Below, in pieces: positions 1 to 8,937 of a DNA stretch of 64,000 nt. Source of the stretch: Mycobacterium malmoense (GTDB lineage Bacteria; Actinomycetota; Actinomycetes; Mycobacteriales; Mycobacteriaceae); NCBI RefSeq assembly GCF_019645855.1, contig NZ_CP080999.1:1116001-1180000 (forward strand), written 5' to 3'. The position numbers and the translations under genes were made by a program. The stretch's first letter is position 1. The number at the start of each line of letters is the position of its first letter. The notes below the pieces were generated by a model. It did no database searches and was not told the DNA's origin. It saw only the letters and a program-made list of their open reading frames with translations.

Positions 1-142
1 GGGCGCGGCGGGTCGCCACCATCTGGACCAGTGGCGATCGCAAGCGCGGTGTGGCCGGGCGCGGCGGGTCGCCACCATCTGGACTAGTGGCGATCGCAAG
101 CGCGGCGTGGCCGGGCGCGGCGGGTCGCCACCATCTCGACTA
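1..142. repeat. 56-bp tandem repeat upstream of glpD2
   Basis: Two full units (1-56 and 57-112) and a third partial unit (113 to about 142) repeat with a 56-bp period. The units differ at only a few positions; each contains GGTCGCCACCATCTGGAC followed by GTGGCGATCGCAAGCGCGG. The array probably starts before the window. It resembles the minisatellite-type (MIRU/VNTR) repeats common between mycobacterial genes, but I cannot assign it to a named locus. It ends about 75 bp before the glpD2 start codon, so its copy number could alter the glpD2 upstream region. Confidence 0.85.
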
Positions 143-215
143 AGCCGACTCTCGGGCGTCCGACGAACTAGCCTGGACGCAGCACACCTACCGACGAGTA
201 ACAGGAGCCTCCGCC

Positions 216-1970
216 GTGAGCGACCCGATCCACGCACCCAGCGAGCAGGGCTCGCCGGCTTCCGCGCTGGGACCGCAGCAACGCCAGGTGTCCTGGGAGC
301 GGCTCGGCACCGAGCAGTTCGACGTGGTGGTCATCGGCGGCGGCGTGGTGGGTTCCGGCTGCGCGTTGGATGCCGCCACCCGCGGGCTCAAGGTGGCGCT
401 GGTCGAGGCGCGCGATTTCGCCTCGGGCACGTCGAGCCGCTCGTCGAAGATGTTCCACGGCGGGCTGCGCTACCTCGAGCAGCTGGAATTCGGGCTGGTC
501 CGCGAGGCGCTCTACGAGCGTGAGCTGTCGCTGACCACGCTGGCGCCACACCTGGTCAAGCCGATGCCATTCCTGTTTCCCCTCACCAGGCGCGGCTGGG
601 AACGCCCCTACATTGCCGCCGGCATCTTCCTCTACGACCGTCTCGGCGGCGCGAAATCGGTTCCGGCGCAAAAGCATTTGACCCGCGCCGGCGCCCTGCG
701 CCTGTGCCCGGGCCTGAAGCGCACCTCGCTGATCGGCGGGATTCGCTACTACGACACCGTCGTCGACGACGCCCGCCACACGATGACGGTCGCGCGCACC
801 GCCGCGCACTACGGCGCGGTGGTGCGGTCCTCCACCCAGGTGGTCGCGCTGCTGCGCGACGGCGACCGGGTGACGGGCGTGCGGGTCCGCGACTCCGAGG
901 ACGGCTCGACCACCGAGGTCCGCGGCGACGTCGTGGTCAACGCGACCGGGGTATGGACCGACGAGATCCAGGCCTTGTCCAAGCAGCGCGGGCGGTTCCA
1001 GGTACGCGCGTCCAAGGGCGTGCACGTCGTGGTGCCGCGCGACCGCATCGTCAGCGACGTCGCCATCATCCTGCGCACCGCAAAGTCGGTGATGTTCGTC
1101 ATCCCGTGGGGCAGCCACTGGATCATCGGAACCACGGACACCGACTGGGACCTCGACCTCGCCCACCCCGCGGCCACCAAGGCCGACATCGACTACATCC
1201 TGGGGACCGTCAACACCGTGCTGGCCACCCCCCTCACGCACGCCGACATCGACGGCGTGTACGCCGGGCTGCGGCCCCTGCTGGCCGGGGAAAGCGAGGA
1301 AACCTCCAAGCTGTCCCGCGAGCACGCCGTGGCCGTGCCGGCGCCCGGCCTGGTGGCGATCGCCGGCGGCAAGTACACCACGTACCGGGTGATGGCCGCC
1401 GACGCGATCGACGCCGCCGCCCAGTTCATCCCGGCCCGGGTGGCGCCGTCGATCACCGAGAAGGTCAGCCTGCTGGGCGCCGACGGGTACTTCGCGCTGG
1501 TCAACCAGGCCGAACACGTGGCCGCGCTGAAGGGCCTGCACCCGCACCGCGTGCGCCACCTGCTGGACCGCTACGGTTCGCTGATCGGCGACGTCCTGGA
1601 GCTGGCGGCCGACGCCCCCGGCCTGCTCGGCCCGATCACGGAGGCGCCGGGCTACCTGAAGGTGGAAGCCCTGTACGCCGTCACCGCCGAGGGGGCCCTG
1701 CACCTGGAGGACATCCTGGCCCGCCGGATGCGTATCTCCATCGAATACTCCCACCGCGGCGTCGACTGCGCCCGGGAGGTGGCCGACGTGGTCGCGCCCG
1801 CGCTCGGCTGGACCGCCGAGGACGTCGAGCGTGAGGTCGCCAACTACACCGCCCGCGTGCAGGCCGAGATCCTGTCGCAGGCCCAGCCCGACGACGTGTC
1901 GGCGGACGAGTTGCGGGCCAGCGCGCCGGAGGCGCGCGCCGAGATCCTCGAGCCGGTGCCGCTCAATTGA
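216..1970 (+). CDS. glpD2: Glycerol-3-phosphate dehydrogenase, GlpD2 type
   Basis: This FAD-dependent, membrane-associated enzyme oxidises sn-glycerol 3-phosphate to dihydroxyacetone phosphate and passes electrons to the quinone pool. The 584-aa product has an N-terminal Rossmann FAD motif (VVVIGGGVVGSG, residues 37-48), then the family block TSSRSSKMFHGGLRYLEQ and a substrate-domain GGKYTTYRVMAADA stretch near residue 390, followed by a C-terminal cap. Length matches mycobacterial GlpD2 (about 585 aa). The start is GTG at 216 with an AGGAG ribosome site about 8 nt upstream. The stop overlaps the next gene by 4 nt, indicating co-transcription. In M. tuberculosis phoY1 sits between glpD2 and the next gene; here it is absent. 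Confidence 0.96.
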   Translation: MSDPIHAPSEQGSPASALGPQQRQVSWERLGTEQFDVVVIGGGVVGSGCALDAATRGLKVALVEARDFASGTSSRSSKMFHGGLRYLEQLEFGLVREALYERELSLTTLAPHLVKPMPFLFPLTRRGWERPYIAAGIFLYDRLGGAKSVPAQKHLTRAGALRLCPGLKRTSLIGGIRYYDTVVDDARHTMTVARTAAHYGAVVRSSTQVVALLRDGDRVTGVRVRDSEDGSTTEVRGDVVVNATGVWTDEIQALSKQRGRFQVRASKGVHVVVPRDRIVSDVAIILRTAKSVMFVIPWGSHWIIGTTDTDWDLDLAHPAATKADIDYILGTVNTVLATPLTHADIDGVYAGLRPLLAGESEETSKLSREHAVAVPAPGLVAIAGGKYTTYRVMAADAIDAAAQFIPARVAPSITEKVSLLGADGYFALVNQAEHVAALKGLHPHRVRHLLDRYGSLIGDVLELAADAPGLLGPITEAPGYLKVEALYAVTAEGALHLEDILARRMRISIEYSHRGVDCAREVADVVAPALGWTAEDVEREVANYTARVQAEILSQAQPDDVSADELRASAPEARAEILEPVPLN

Positions 1971-2827
1971 GGCCCGCGCCGCTCCCGGTTCGCGACGGAT
2001 TGGGGCCCGCCCGGGTCCGGCTGCGGGGCGGACCGGTGCTGGCCGAGCTGACCGCCCGGTTCGGCGCGCCGGCCCACGCCAAGGTCCTGGCCGGGGAGGT
2101 CGTCGACGCCGACGGCGCGGTGGTGGATGCCGCCACCGCGCTCCCCGCCGGGTCCAGCGTCTACCTGTATCGCGACCTGCCCGACGAAGTGCCGGTGCCC
2201 TTTGACATCCCGGTGCTGTATCAGGACGCGGACATCGTGGTCGTCGACAAGCCGCACTTTCTGGCCACCATGCCGCGGGGCCGACACGTTGCCCAGACGG
2301 CGCTGGTGCGGCTGCGACGGGAACTGGGTCTGCCCGAGCTCAGCCCGGCCCACCGGCTGGACCGGTTGACGGCCGGGGTGTTGTTGTTCACCACCCGTCG
2401 TGAGCTGCGCGGGCGGTATCAGACGCTGTTCGCCCGCGGCCTGGTGAGCAAGACATACCTCGCCCGGGCGGCGGTCGAGCCGACCGTCGCGCTCCCGCGT
2501 GTGGTCCGCAGCCGCCTCGTCAAGCGCCGGGGCCACCTGCAGACGGTCTGTGAGCCCGGCGAGCCCAACGCGGAGACGCTGGTGGAGTCGGTGTCGCCCG
2601 ACGGCTTGTACCAGTTGACGCCGCGGACCGGGCGCACCCACCAGTTGCGGGTGCACATGGCCTCGTTGGGACTGCCGATCGTGGGTGATCCGCTCTATCC
2701 CGACGTGCTACCGGTCCGCGACGACGACTTCAGCGCGCCGCTGCGGCTGCTCGCGCAATCCATCGAGTTCACCGATCCGGTGACCGGCCTGCGTCGTGCA
2801 TTCGTGAGCCGCCGGCCGGGCCCGTAA
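1967..2827 (+). CDS. RluA-family RNA pseudouridine synthase (Rv3300c-like)
   Basis: A 286-aa pseudouridine synthase that isomerises uridine in structured RNA, most likely rRNA. The family motif HRLDRLTAG lies at residues 129-137 with the catalytic aspartate at 132. Further family blocks are VVVDKPHFLATMPRG near residue 91 and the C-terminal RTGRTHQLRVHMASLG, followed by IVGDPLYP. The start is a TTG that overlaps the glpD2 stop (TTGA), implying translational coupling. The target nucleotide cannot be read from sequence. In M. tuberculosis the homologue is likewise near glpD2 and atsB; here an 11.9-kb accessory block separates it from atsB. Confidence 0.9.
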   Translation: MRPAPLPVRDGLGPARVRLRGGPVLAELTARFGAPAHAKVLAGEVVDADGAVVDAATALPAGSSVYLYRDLPDEVPVPFDIPVLYQDADIVVVDKPHFLATMPRGRHVAQTALVRLRRELGLPELSPAHRLDRLTAGVLLFTTRRELRGRYQTLFARGLVSKTYLARAAVEPTVALPRVVRSRLVKRRGHLQTVCEPGEPNAETLVESVSPDGLYQLTPRTGRTHQLRVHMASLGLPIVGDPLYPDVLPVRDDDFSAPLRLLAQSIEFTDPVTGLRRAFVSRRPGP

Positions 2828-3016
2828 GGGGCTCCCGCGGCGCCTCGCCGACCGCCTGAACAGGGAAGGGCACGACGGCCAACGCAGTCGGTGCTAGCGT
2901 CATCGGCGGAAGATTCGGCCATACTAAGGCGTCGATGCGCAATGTTTCAGGGGTATTCGCGGCGTAGTCACCCCGAATTTCCACAGCCTTTCCCAGCACG
3001 GAGAGTGTGACATGTC

Positions 3017-4159
3017 ATGGACTTTCTAACGCTGCCCCCCGAGGTCACCTCGGCGCTCATCCACTCCGGGCCCGGTGCCGGATCATGGGCGGAGGCATCC
3101 GCTGCATGGCAGCACCTGGGTGTCGAGCTGGAAGAGACCGCCCCCGCCTACGCGTCGGTGTTGTCCTCACTGACGCAGGCTTGGCAGGGGCCGTCCTCGA
3201 GGGCGATGGCCCAGGCCGTCGAGCCCTTCCTCACCTGGTTGCGCACCACCGCGCAGCAATGTCGGCAGTTGGCCTCCTCGGCGCAGGCCGCCGAGGCGGC
3301 GTTCAACTCGGCGCTCTCCGCGGTGGTCTCTCCCTCGGTGGTTAGCGCCAACCGGACGCGGCTGGCGCAGTTGGTGGCCACCGATCGGTTGGGCAACAAC
3401 CTGGCGGCCATCGCCGAAATCGAAACCCAGTACGAAGGCATGTGGGTCAACAACTCGGCGGCGATGTACCGCTATCAGGCCACCTCCGCGCAAGCCCTTG
3501 CGGTGCAGCAGTTCTCGTCGCCGCCCGAGATCGTCAGCCCGACGGGGGCGGCCGCCCAGGCCAGCGCCGTGCCCGCTGCCAGCACCGGCTCGTCGACGGC
3601 GTCCACGTTGGCCTCGAACGTGGCGGCGCTGCTCGACCCCGGGTCGGGGACCCTTGTCAACAATAGTTGGTTCCAGCTGGCCAACACCTGGGGCAACCAG
3701 TTCATATCGTCCGGATTCCCCATCAACATGCTCAGCTACGTGGCGCAAAACACTTCTGCCCAGGCGCTGCAGAGTGTGGGCGGCGAGGTGGGTCAGGGCT
3801 TGGCGGAGGGCGAGTCGGCCCTGGGCGGCGTGGCGAGTGACTTGGCGAGTGCGGTTCGTGCCTTACCCGCAACCGCACCCACCGCTGCCGTGGGTGTGGG
3901 GGTGTCGGTGGGCAAGCTGACCGCGCCGCCCGCCCTGGTGGGGTTGCTGCCCGCCTCGCAATCGCCGGTCCAACTCGCGTCGGCGGCATCGCCGCTTCCG
4001 GCCGGGGATGGCGCGTTGCCCCTACTGCCGCCGTTGATGCCGCCGCCGATCTCGGCGGGCAGTGGTTGGCGCAAGAGAAAACAACCAAAGTACGAGGAGC
4101 TTGGATACGGCGCAGAGGTCAAGGGCACAGTGATGCACCGACCGCCGTCAGCGGGATAA
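3017..4159 (+). CDS. PPE family protein
   Basis: A 380-aa PPE protein, probably exported by a type VII (ESX) system with a PE partner. The N-terminus MDFLTLPPEVTSALIHSGPG carries the Pro-Pro-Glu signature at residues 7-9. The WxG motif of the helical hairpin is seen as AWQGPSS (residues 54-60), and the roughly 180-residue PPE domain ends near SSPPEIV. The C-terminus ends VMHRPPSAG, the tail common in the PPE-SVP subgroup, but the GxxSVPxxW motif is absent. No PE gene lies immediately upstream. The start ATG at 3017 was chosen because the PPE domain begins there; GAGAG lies about 10 nt upstream. Its closest relative in the window is the next gene. Confidence 0.93.
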   Translation: MDFLTLPPEVTSALIHSGPGAGSWAEASAAWQHLGVELEETAPAYASVLSSLTQAWQGPSSRAMAQAVEPFLTWLRTTAQQCRQLASSAQAAEAAFNSALSAVVSPSVVSANRTRLAQLVATDRLGNNLAAIAEIETQYEGMWVNNSAAMYRYQATSAQALAVQQFSSPPEIVSPTGAAAQASAVPAASTGSSTASTLASNVAALLDPGSGTLVNNSWFQLANTWGNQFISSGFPINMLSYVAQNTSAQALQSVGGEVGQGLAEGESALGGVASDLASAVRALPATAPTAAVGVGVSVGKLTAPPALVGLLPASQSPVQLASAASPLPAGDGALPLLPPLMPPPISAGSGWRKRKQPKYEELGYGAEVKGTVMHRPPSAG

Positions 4160-4207
4160 GAACCGATTAGGGTGCCCCACCCGGGCTCTTTTCCGGGGTG
4201 AGACTTC

Positions 4208-5362
4208 ATGGACTTTGGCATGCTGCCTCCCGAAATCATCGCGGCGCTCGTCCACTCCGGACCCGGCGCGGGGTCGTTGATCGAGGCTTCCGGTGTGTGG
4301 CGGTTGCTGAGCACCGAGTTGGAGGAATCCGTCAGCGGCTATGCCTCCGCGTTGGGGTCGCTGACCGGGGCCTGGCGGGGACCGTCCGCCGCCGAGATGA
4401 TCCAGGCCGTCGAGCCCTATCTCGCCTGGTTGCGCACCACCGCGCAGCAGTGCCGGCAGGTCGGCTCCTCGATGCAGGCCGCCGCGGCGGCATTCGACCT
4501 GGCTGTCCGGACGGTGGTCCCTCCCTTGGGGGTCATCGCCAACCGGACGCGGCTGGCCCAGTTGCTGGCCACCAACTGGTTCGGGAGCAATCTGGCGGCG
4601 ATCGCGGAAACCGAAGCCCAGTACGCCGGCATGTGGGTCAACAACTCGGCCGCGATGTATCACTATCGGGCCGCCTCCGCTCAGGCTCTCGCGCTGCCTC
4701 AGTTCTCGTCGCCGCCCGCGATTGTCAATCCGGCGGCCGCCGCCGTTCAAGCCAGTGCCGTGCCCGCTGCCACCGGTTCGTCCACGACTTCCACCCTGGC
4801 CTCGAACGTGGCGGCGCTGCTCGACCCCGGGTCGGGAGCCCTTGTCAACAATAGCTGGTTCCAGCTGGCCAACACCTGGGGAAACCAGTTCATCGCGGGC
4901 GGGATTCCCATCAACCTGCTCAGCTACTTGGCGCAGATGACTTCGGCTCAGGCGCTCCAGAGCGTGGGCGGCGACGTGGATGAGGGCTTGGCGGAGGGCG
5001 AGGCGGCTTTGTCGGCATCGGAGGCCGATTTTGCCAGCGCGCTGCGCGCCCTTGGCTCGGCTCAAGCGCCTACGGCGGCGATGGGCGTCGGGGTTTCGCT
5101 TGGCAAGCTGACCGCGCCCGCTGCAGTGGTGGGGTTGTTGCCCGCTTCGCAGTCCCCGGTGCAACTCGCGTCGGCGGTATCCCCGCTTCCGGTGGGCGAA
5201 TTCGGGCTGCCCTCGATCCCGATGCCCCCGATGACGATGCCGCCGTCGGCCTCGGCGGCCTCGGCAAGCAAGCGCCGGCGCGAGGGGCGAGACTACGAGA
5301 ACATCGAATACGGGCTGGAGCTCAAGGGGACCGTCATGCAAAGGCCGCCATCGGCCGGATGA
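4208..5362 (+). CDS. PPE family protein, tandem paralogue
   Basis: A 384-aa PPE protein (MDFGMLPPEIIAALVHSGPG) with a WxG motif (AWRGPSA) and a tail VMQRPPSAG. It is clearly a tandem duplicate of the preceding PPE gene. Both share LASNVAALLDPGSG, LVNNSWFQLANTWGNQF and VVGLLPASQSPVQLAS-type segments in the same order. The 48-nt spacer holds an imperfect GC-rich stem-loop (about 4178-4200) with a T-containing loop directly before the GGGGTGAG ribosome-site region, so the hairpin could modulate translation of this second copy. As in the first copy, the SVP motif is missing, so these two form a diverged pair. Function beyond type VII export is unknown. Confidence 0.93.
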   Translation: MDFGMLPPEIIAALVHSGPGAGSLIEASGVWRLLSTELEESVSGYASALGSLTGAWRGPSAAEMIQAVEPYLAWLRTTAQQCRQVGSSMQAAAAAFDLAVRTVVPPLGVIANRTRLAQLLATNWFGSNLAAIAETEAQYAGMWVNNSAAMYHYRAASAQALALPQFSSPPAIVNPAAAAVQASAVPAATGSSTTSTLASNVAALLDPGSGALVNNSWFQLANTWGNQFIAGGIPINLLSYLAQMTSAQALQSVGGDVDEGLAEGEAALSASEADFASALRALGSAQAPTAAMGVGVSLGKLTAPAAVVGLLPASQSPVQLASAVSPLPVGEFGLPSIPMPPMTMPPSASAASASKRRREGRDYENIEYGLELKGTVMQRPPSAG

Positions 5363-5382
5363 GGCCGCCGCGCGCCAGACCC

Positions 5383-6003
5383 CTAACCGGTCCCCGACGA
5401 CGCGGTCGCCGAGCGCGACTCCATCATCCGGTTGCGGACGATGTGTTCGACGAGGATCGGGACGAACGTCTGGACCGGCGCATCGACGAATTGCTGAGCG
5501 GCCTGTTCGCACCAGCGCTTGATCTGGGCGGTCCGCCGCTCGTCGCCGAGCCCCTCATGAAGGGCCAGCTTGTCCGCGACATCGGCCACGGATCGCGCGA
5601 CCGCCGAACGGCTGGCCGGCGCGACACCGGTGTCGGCGGGTACGCCCGCCTCCCGCAGCGCCCGCCGGGCCACCTCCTCGCCGGTGTCCGGCCGGATGAC
5701 GCGCAGCGTGATGTGACGACCGTCCTCACCGATCAGGATCACACTGGGCGGCTCGTCGCTGATGAAGCCCAGCAATTCGATCGTGTGGCCGGCGATCTCG
5801 GCCACCGGCGGCGTCTCGTCCCAGCCATGGCAGCGGTAGCCCACCATCACGATCCGTCCCAGCCGGTCGGACAACGACGCCACCAAGTCCGGCAGCTCAT
5901 CGACCAGGCGCGTCGACCGCGGCCACCAGGCCCCGTCAATGTGCTCCGACACGGACCGATAGGGCTTGAGCTGCAAGCGATTTTCGTGTTCCACCTCGAC
6001 CAC
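5383..6003 (-). CDS. DUF5994-type protein with C-terminal three-helix-bundle-like region
   Basis: A 206-aa cytoplasmic protein of the mycobacterial DUF5994 type. The N-terminal part (about residues 1-95) contains the block IDGAWWPRSTRLVDELPDLV and a GYRCHGWDETP stretch. The C-terminal part (about 125-195) is predicted helical (VADVADKLALHEGLGDE to FVPILVEHIVRNRMM) and resembles the short three-helix dimerisation module annotated in mycobacterial proteins. Family names are from memory. No enzymatic motif is visible. The gene converges on the PPE gene with only 20 nt between the stops. The role is unknown; such genes are often dispersed in accessory regions. Confidence 0.75.
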   Translation of the reverse strand: MVEVEHENRLQLKPYRSVSEHIDGAWWPRSTRLVDELPDLVASLSDRLGRIVMVGYRCHGWDETPPVAEIAGHTIELLGFISDEPPSVILIGEDGRHITLRVIRPDTGEEVARRALREAGVPADTGVAPASRSAVARSVADVADKLALHEGLGDERRTAQIKRWCEQAAQQFVDAPVQTFVPILVEHIVRNRMMESRSATASSGTG

Positions 6004-6321
6004 CTGCCCGATGAGTGCGCGGATTCCTGGCCCCCGCAGACCCCGCAGTCAACGGTACGGCCAACGTGACCCGCCCGCGACTCGACCGCCGAAGCCGGCC
6101 CGAAAAAGCCGCCACCAAGCGGCCGTCCGGTAGCCGCGCCGTGTACCGAACGTGAACAACGAGTAGCGCCAACCACTTTCGGCCGAGGCCCGACGGCGCC
6201 GAGACTGCCCAAACCTCTGTCCGCCGCCCGGCTGGTGCGGTTTGGCCCCGAACGCCGTACGGACCCACCACGTCAACGCGCTGGCGATGTTGGGTCGTCA
6301 ACTGCATAACGCGGGCTCATC

Positions 6322-6660
6322 TTGTTGGCCGGCACCGTGATCGTTTCGTACTTCCTCGGTGACGGCGTGCAGGCGGTCATGATCGGCGTAATCCTGGCGC
6401 CCAGCACAAGTTTGACGAATATCGTGCCGGGCACGCTCCGCCGAGTTACACGGACGGGTGCACGGTTGGTGTGCATTGAAGATCTGGGCGACATCGACAT
6501 CTTGATCACCGACAAGACAGGCACTTTGGTGCCAGAGACAGCGGTGGTCGCGCAAGACACCCGTGTGACCTTGTTCGCCGCCGGACGCCGGGTGGTAGCC
6601 GTGGCTGTCAAGCCAGCGGGCGAAGCGAAGTGTGTCGCCGCGGTCACCGAAATCTCATAG
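6322..6660 (+). pseudogene. Relic of a P-type cation (MgtA-like) ATPase
   Basis: An open frame of about 112 codons contains LGDIDILITDKTGTLVPETA, which carries the DKTGT phosphorylation motif of P-type ATPases. The preceding residues (AVMIGVILAPSTSLTNIVPG) align in position with the membrane helix before that motif in magnesium-type ATPases (pattern GLTPEMLP). A full enzyme would be about 850-900 aa; neither the earlier membrane helices nor the nucleotide-binding and hinge domains are present. The conserved proline-rich helix motif is degraded. I read this as a decayed fragment, not a functional transporter. It sits at the edge of a gene-poor stretch. Confidence 0.65.
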
Positions 6661-6930
6661 GAAGCCGTCTGGCGCCACCCAGTTGACGGGAACGGAGTCG
6701 CTTGTCGCTGGCGCCGTTTTTTTGGGAGCTGGTGGCGTGTCCACGGTGCGCCAGTGGCACAGGACGACATGGGAATTCCAAATACACTGGCGAACTACTC
6801 GCGCCTGGTGATTCGCTAGTGGTGACACTGCAATTGCTGCCGCCAATACGAGCGCGGTCATCGGTGCAACACCGTGTCCGCGAATGTTGGAGTGCTCCTT
6901 CGGAGCCTTTGTCGCTACCACTAAGGACAT
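6655..6930 (-). CDS. Possible small exported protein, hypothetical
   Basis: This 91-aa frame is a weak candidate. Near residue 24 a start-like methionine precedes a short hydrophobic run (MTALVLAAAIAVSPLA) that could be a signal sequence. A two-cysteine segment (QCIWNSHVVLCHW) follows, then a Pro/Lys-rich linker and a VPVNWVAPDGFL end. Small mycobacterial secreted proteins often have this architecture. There is no convincing ribosome site, the frame overlaps the end of the ATPase relic by 6 nt, and the surroundings look decayed. I do not recognise a family. It could be spurious. Confidence 0.3.
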   Translation of the reverse strand: MSLVVATKAPKEHSNIRGHGVAPMTALVLAAAIAVSPLANHQARVVRQCIWNSHVVLCHWRTVDTPPAPKKTAPATSDSVPVNWVAPDGFL

Positions 6931-8464
6931 TCAGTGACCGCCACAAAGTCCACGGGGGTTTGCTCCCTGTGCATTAGACAATTTCTCTCCATAGAACCGC
7001 GACGGTGCGCCAACAAGTGTTGTTACGAAAGACATTGAAATCTTCCAAAATCCGTCACTTTCGGTAATCTAACGTTAACGAAGTCGATGACGTGGTTCTC
7101 GGTCTTGGTGGTTTAAAAACTTAACTTTGCAATGGTTCGGTAAGTGCAGCCACCGACTATGGATTCCATTGTTTTTGGAAAGTTGGATCACCTCAACCTG
7201 GGCGATCCAACACATATTGAACACACATATATGCAGCTCGTGATATCGGCAAGCGAACGCCGACTTATTTGAGAATCCTATGAAATCATCACAATTCGAT
7301 GCGCGGACCAGGCGAATGTAGGATCATCACCGCAACGTCGGGATACGCAGGCAATGAGCCGGTCAGGCCAGACCATCCTTGGTCACCTGCTCAGGATTTA
7401 CTGTGCTGATGGCTCGTAGCTGTACTGATGTGATGCCACTGCGGTCACCAGGCCGATCGCAGGGATGGAAGACGACGTTCCGAATGGTTATCGAGAAAGG
7501 TGGGACAATAGTCAACGCCAGAGGTACTGATCGGATGATCAGGTCGCGGCGATCAATCCGGATCCTGCGCATCCCTTCGTGACTGGCGGTTGGTGCCGCT
7601 GTGGCATTGATCTCGTGGATCGCCATCTTGCGCTCAGCCTCGCCCAGCCCGCCGCAGAATTACGCCGCGCGCGTAAATGGCGGGCCACCCGGATGGGTTT
7701 CCACATCCTGCTGCTGCTGGTCTTCTGTGTGGCCAGGATTCCGGCTTGCCAGAGGGCGGGCGCTGGCTCTACGGGCCGAAGATCCCAAGCAGGGTCAAGA
7801 TGGTACGGCGAGTCCAGGCCGGGGGATCCGGTCCCGCATAACCGAAAGGCAAATCCCCTCAAGCTCCCCGCAATGTAGCCAGCCACGCAGGACCGCTTGC
7901 GCAAGGCAGAGGATGCACCGGGCATATGTCTATAACGTGAACGGTTTCCAACGCACGGCACTTAGGGTTGACTTAGTAACCTGTGGATGCCACCATCGTC
8001 TTTGCAAGCACCTCGTTAGGTGAGGCGTCCGCACGGATATAGGCCACTGACCTCGAACGTCGAAAGACGCCCAGGGTCAGGACAGCTCCTCCCGGATTAA
8101 GGGTTGAGCCCAAGTGGCTTCCGGTTCTGACAAAGCCGGATACGCCGTGTGGTGCCGAAGCTCTGACGAGAGGGGTGCCGCGTCCTGACATAGGCGCTTC
8201 TCCCCACTGTGCAAGGGTATAGCATCCCCGTGTGCCCTGGCTGTGAGGAGGTGAGAGCGAAATGAGTCCCGGCGATAGTCCGTATTCCAGATCGACGACC
8301 ATTTCGTCGCGATCCGACCCCGCCTCGTTTCCACACCCAATCGGCTGACCGCGGGAGATTTGTCCGCAGGTCACCGTTTCGCAGGTTTGCCGTTGGGGTG
8401 CCGAAATTAGCCAAGGAGTAGCCACCAAGCCCGCGTCTGATCTCTTTTCGGAAGGAGAAGACCG
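6931..8464. other. Gene-poor, partly AT-rich stretch with no supportable gene
   Basis: No frame here shows a recognisable domain. The part at about 6980-7330 is clearly more AT-rich than the rest of the window, with runs such as TTGTTACGAAAGACATTG, suggesting foreign or decayed DNA. Frames at 7363-7626 (minus), 7539-7961 (minus) and 7601-8023 (plus) lack coherent features. A 28-codon frame at 8262-8348 (plus) follows a good GAGGAGG-like site but has no recognisable product. The downstream part (about 8440-8464) supplies the ribosome site for the PE fragment. Confidence 0.6.
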
Positions 8465-8539
8465 ATGTCGCTTGTTGTTCCGAAGCCAGCAGCGTTAGCT
8501 ACGGCCGCCGATCACGTGAGCGGGCTCGATCCGCGATGA
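8465..8539 (+). pseudogene. Truncated PE N-terminus (24 codons)
   Basis: A strong ribosome site (GGAAGGAGAAG, about 8449-8460) is followed at normal spacing by ATG at 8465. The frame reads MSLVVPKPAALATAADHVSG and then four more residues before TGA at 8537-8539. The beginning matches the PE N-terminal pattern (MSFVxxxPExLxxAAxxLxxIG), but the frame stops after one-quarter of the PE domain. An intact PE gene begins 80 nt downstream. This is best read as the remnant of a duplicated PE gene; it could still be translated as a leader peptide. Confidence 0.6.
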
Positions 8540-8619
8540 ACCCTCAAAACGTGCTTGGTACTACCACAAAGCCCGTGCTCGATTCTATTCCCCCCAATAT
8601 TCGTTAGGAGAAATTCCAA

Positions 8620-8919
8620 ATGGTTTTTGTTACTACGCAGCCGGAATCGTTGGCCGCCGCCGCCCGCCGCTTGCAGCAGATCGGGTCGACGCTGGCCGCC
8701 CAGCACACTGCCACCACGGCGCCGATAACCGGGGTGGTGCCCGCGGCTGCCGATGAGGTGTCGTTCGTGACGGCGGCTAAGTTCGCGGCGCACGCCCAAA
8801 CGTTTCAGGCGATGAGCGCACAAGCTGCCGCTATGCACCAGATGTTCGTCGCCACATTGGAGACCAGTGCCGGATCATACGCGGCTACCGAGGTAGCCAA
8901 CGCAGCCGCAGCCCGCTGA
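8620..8919 (+). CDS. PE family protein
   Basis: A 99-aa PE-only protein with start MVFVTTQPESLAAAARRLQQ, which carries the Pro-Glu signature at residues 8-9. The protein is two predicted helices in the usual PE hairpin. Near the end the type VII secretion motif YxxxD/E is seen as YAATE. There is no C-terminal extension. The ribosome site is GGAG about 10 nt before ATG. It lies 18 nt upstream of a PPE gene, the classic PE-PPE pair whose products form a heterodimer for ESX export. Which ESX system exports it cannot be read from the window, because no ESX locus is present. Confidence 0.95.
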   Translation: MVFVTTQPESLAAAARRLQQIGSTLAAQHTATTAPITGVVPAAADEVSFVTAAKFAAHAQTFQAMSAQAAAMHQMFVATLETSAGSYAATEVANAAAAR

Positions 8920-8937
8920 GCACTTAGAGGGGGACCA

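Noticed and set aside
168..1754. 528-codon frame antisense to glpD2
   Set aside because: High-GC shadow of glpD2: its product is rich in Arg, Gly, His and Ala with no domain, whereas the sense strand encodes a clear GlpD.
7363..7626. 87-codon minus-strand frame in the gene-poor stretch
   Set aside because: No ribosome site, no recognisable domain and no sensible neighbours; cannot be separated from chance.
7539..7961. 140-codon minus-strand frame and its plus-strand counterpart
   Set aside because: Arg/Ser-rich composition without any family pattern; likely chance frames in decayed DNA.
8262..8348. 28-codon frame after a GAGGAGG-like site
   Set aside because: Good ribosome site but a featureless product and no sign of selection; too weak for a gene call.
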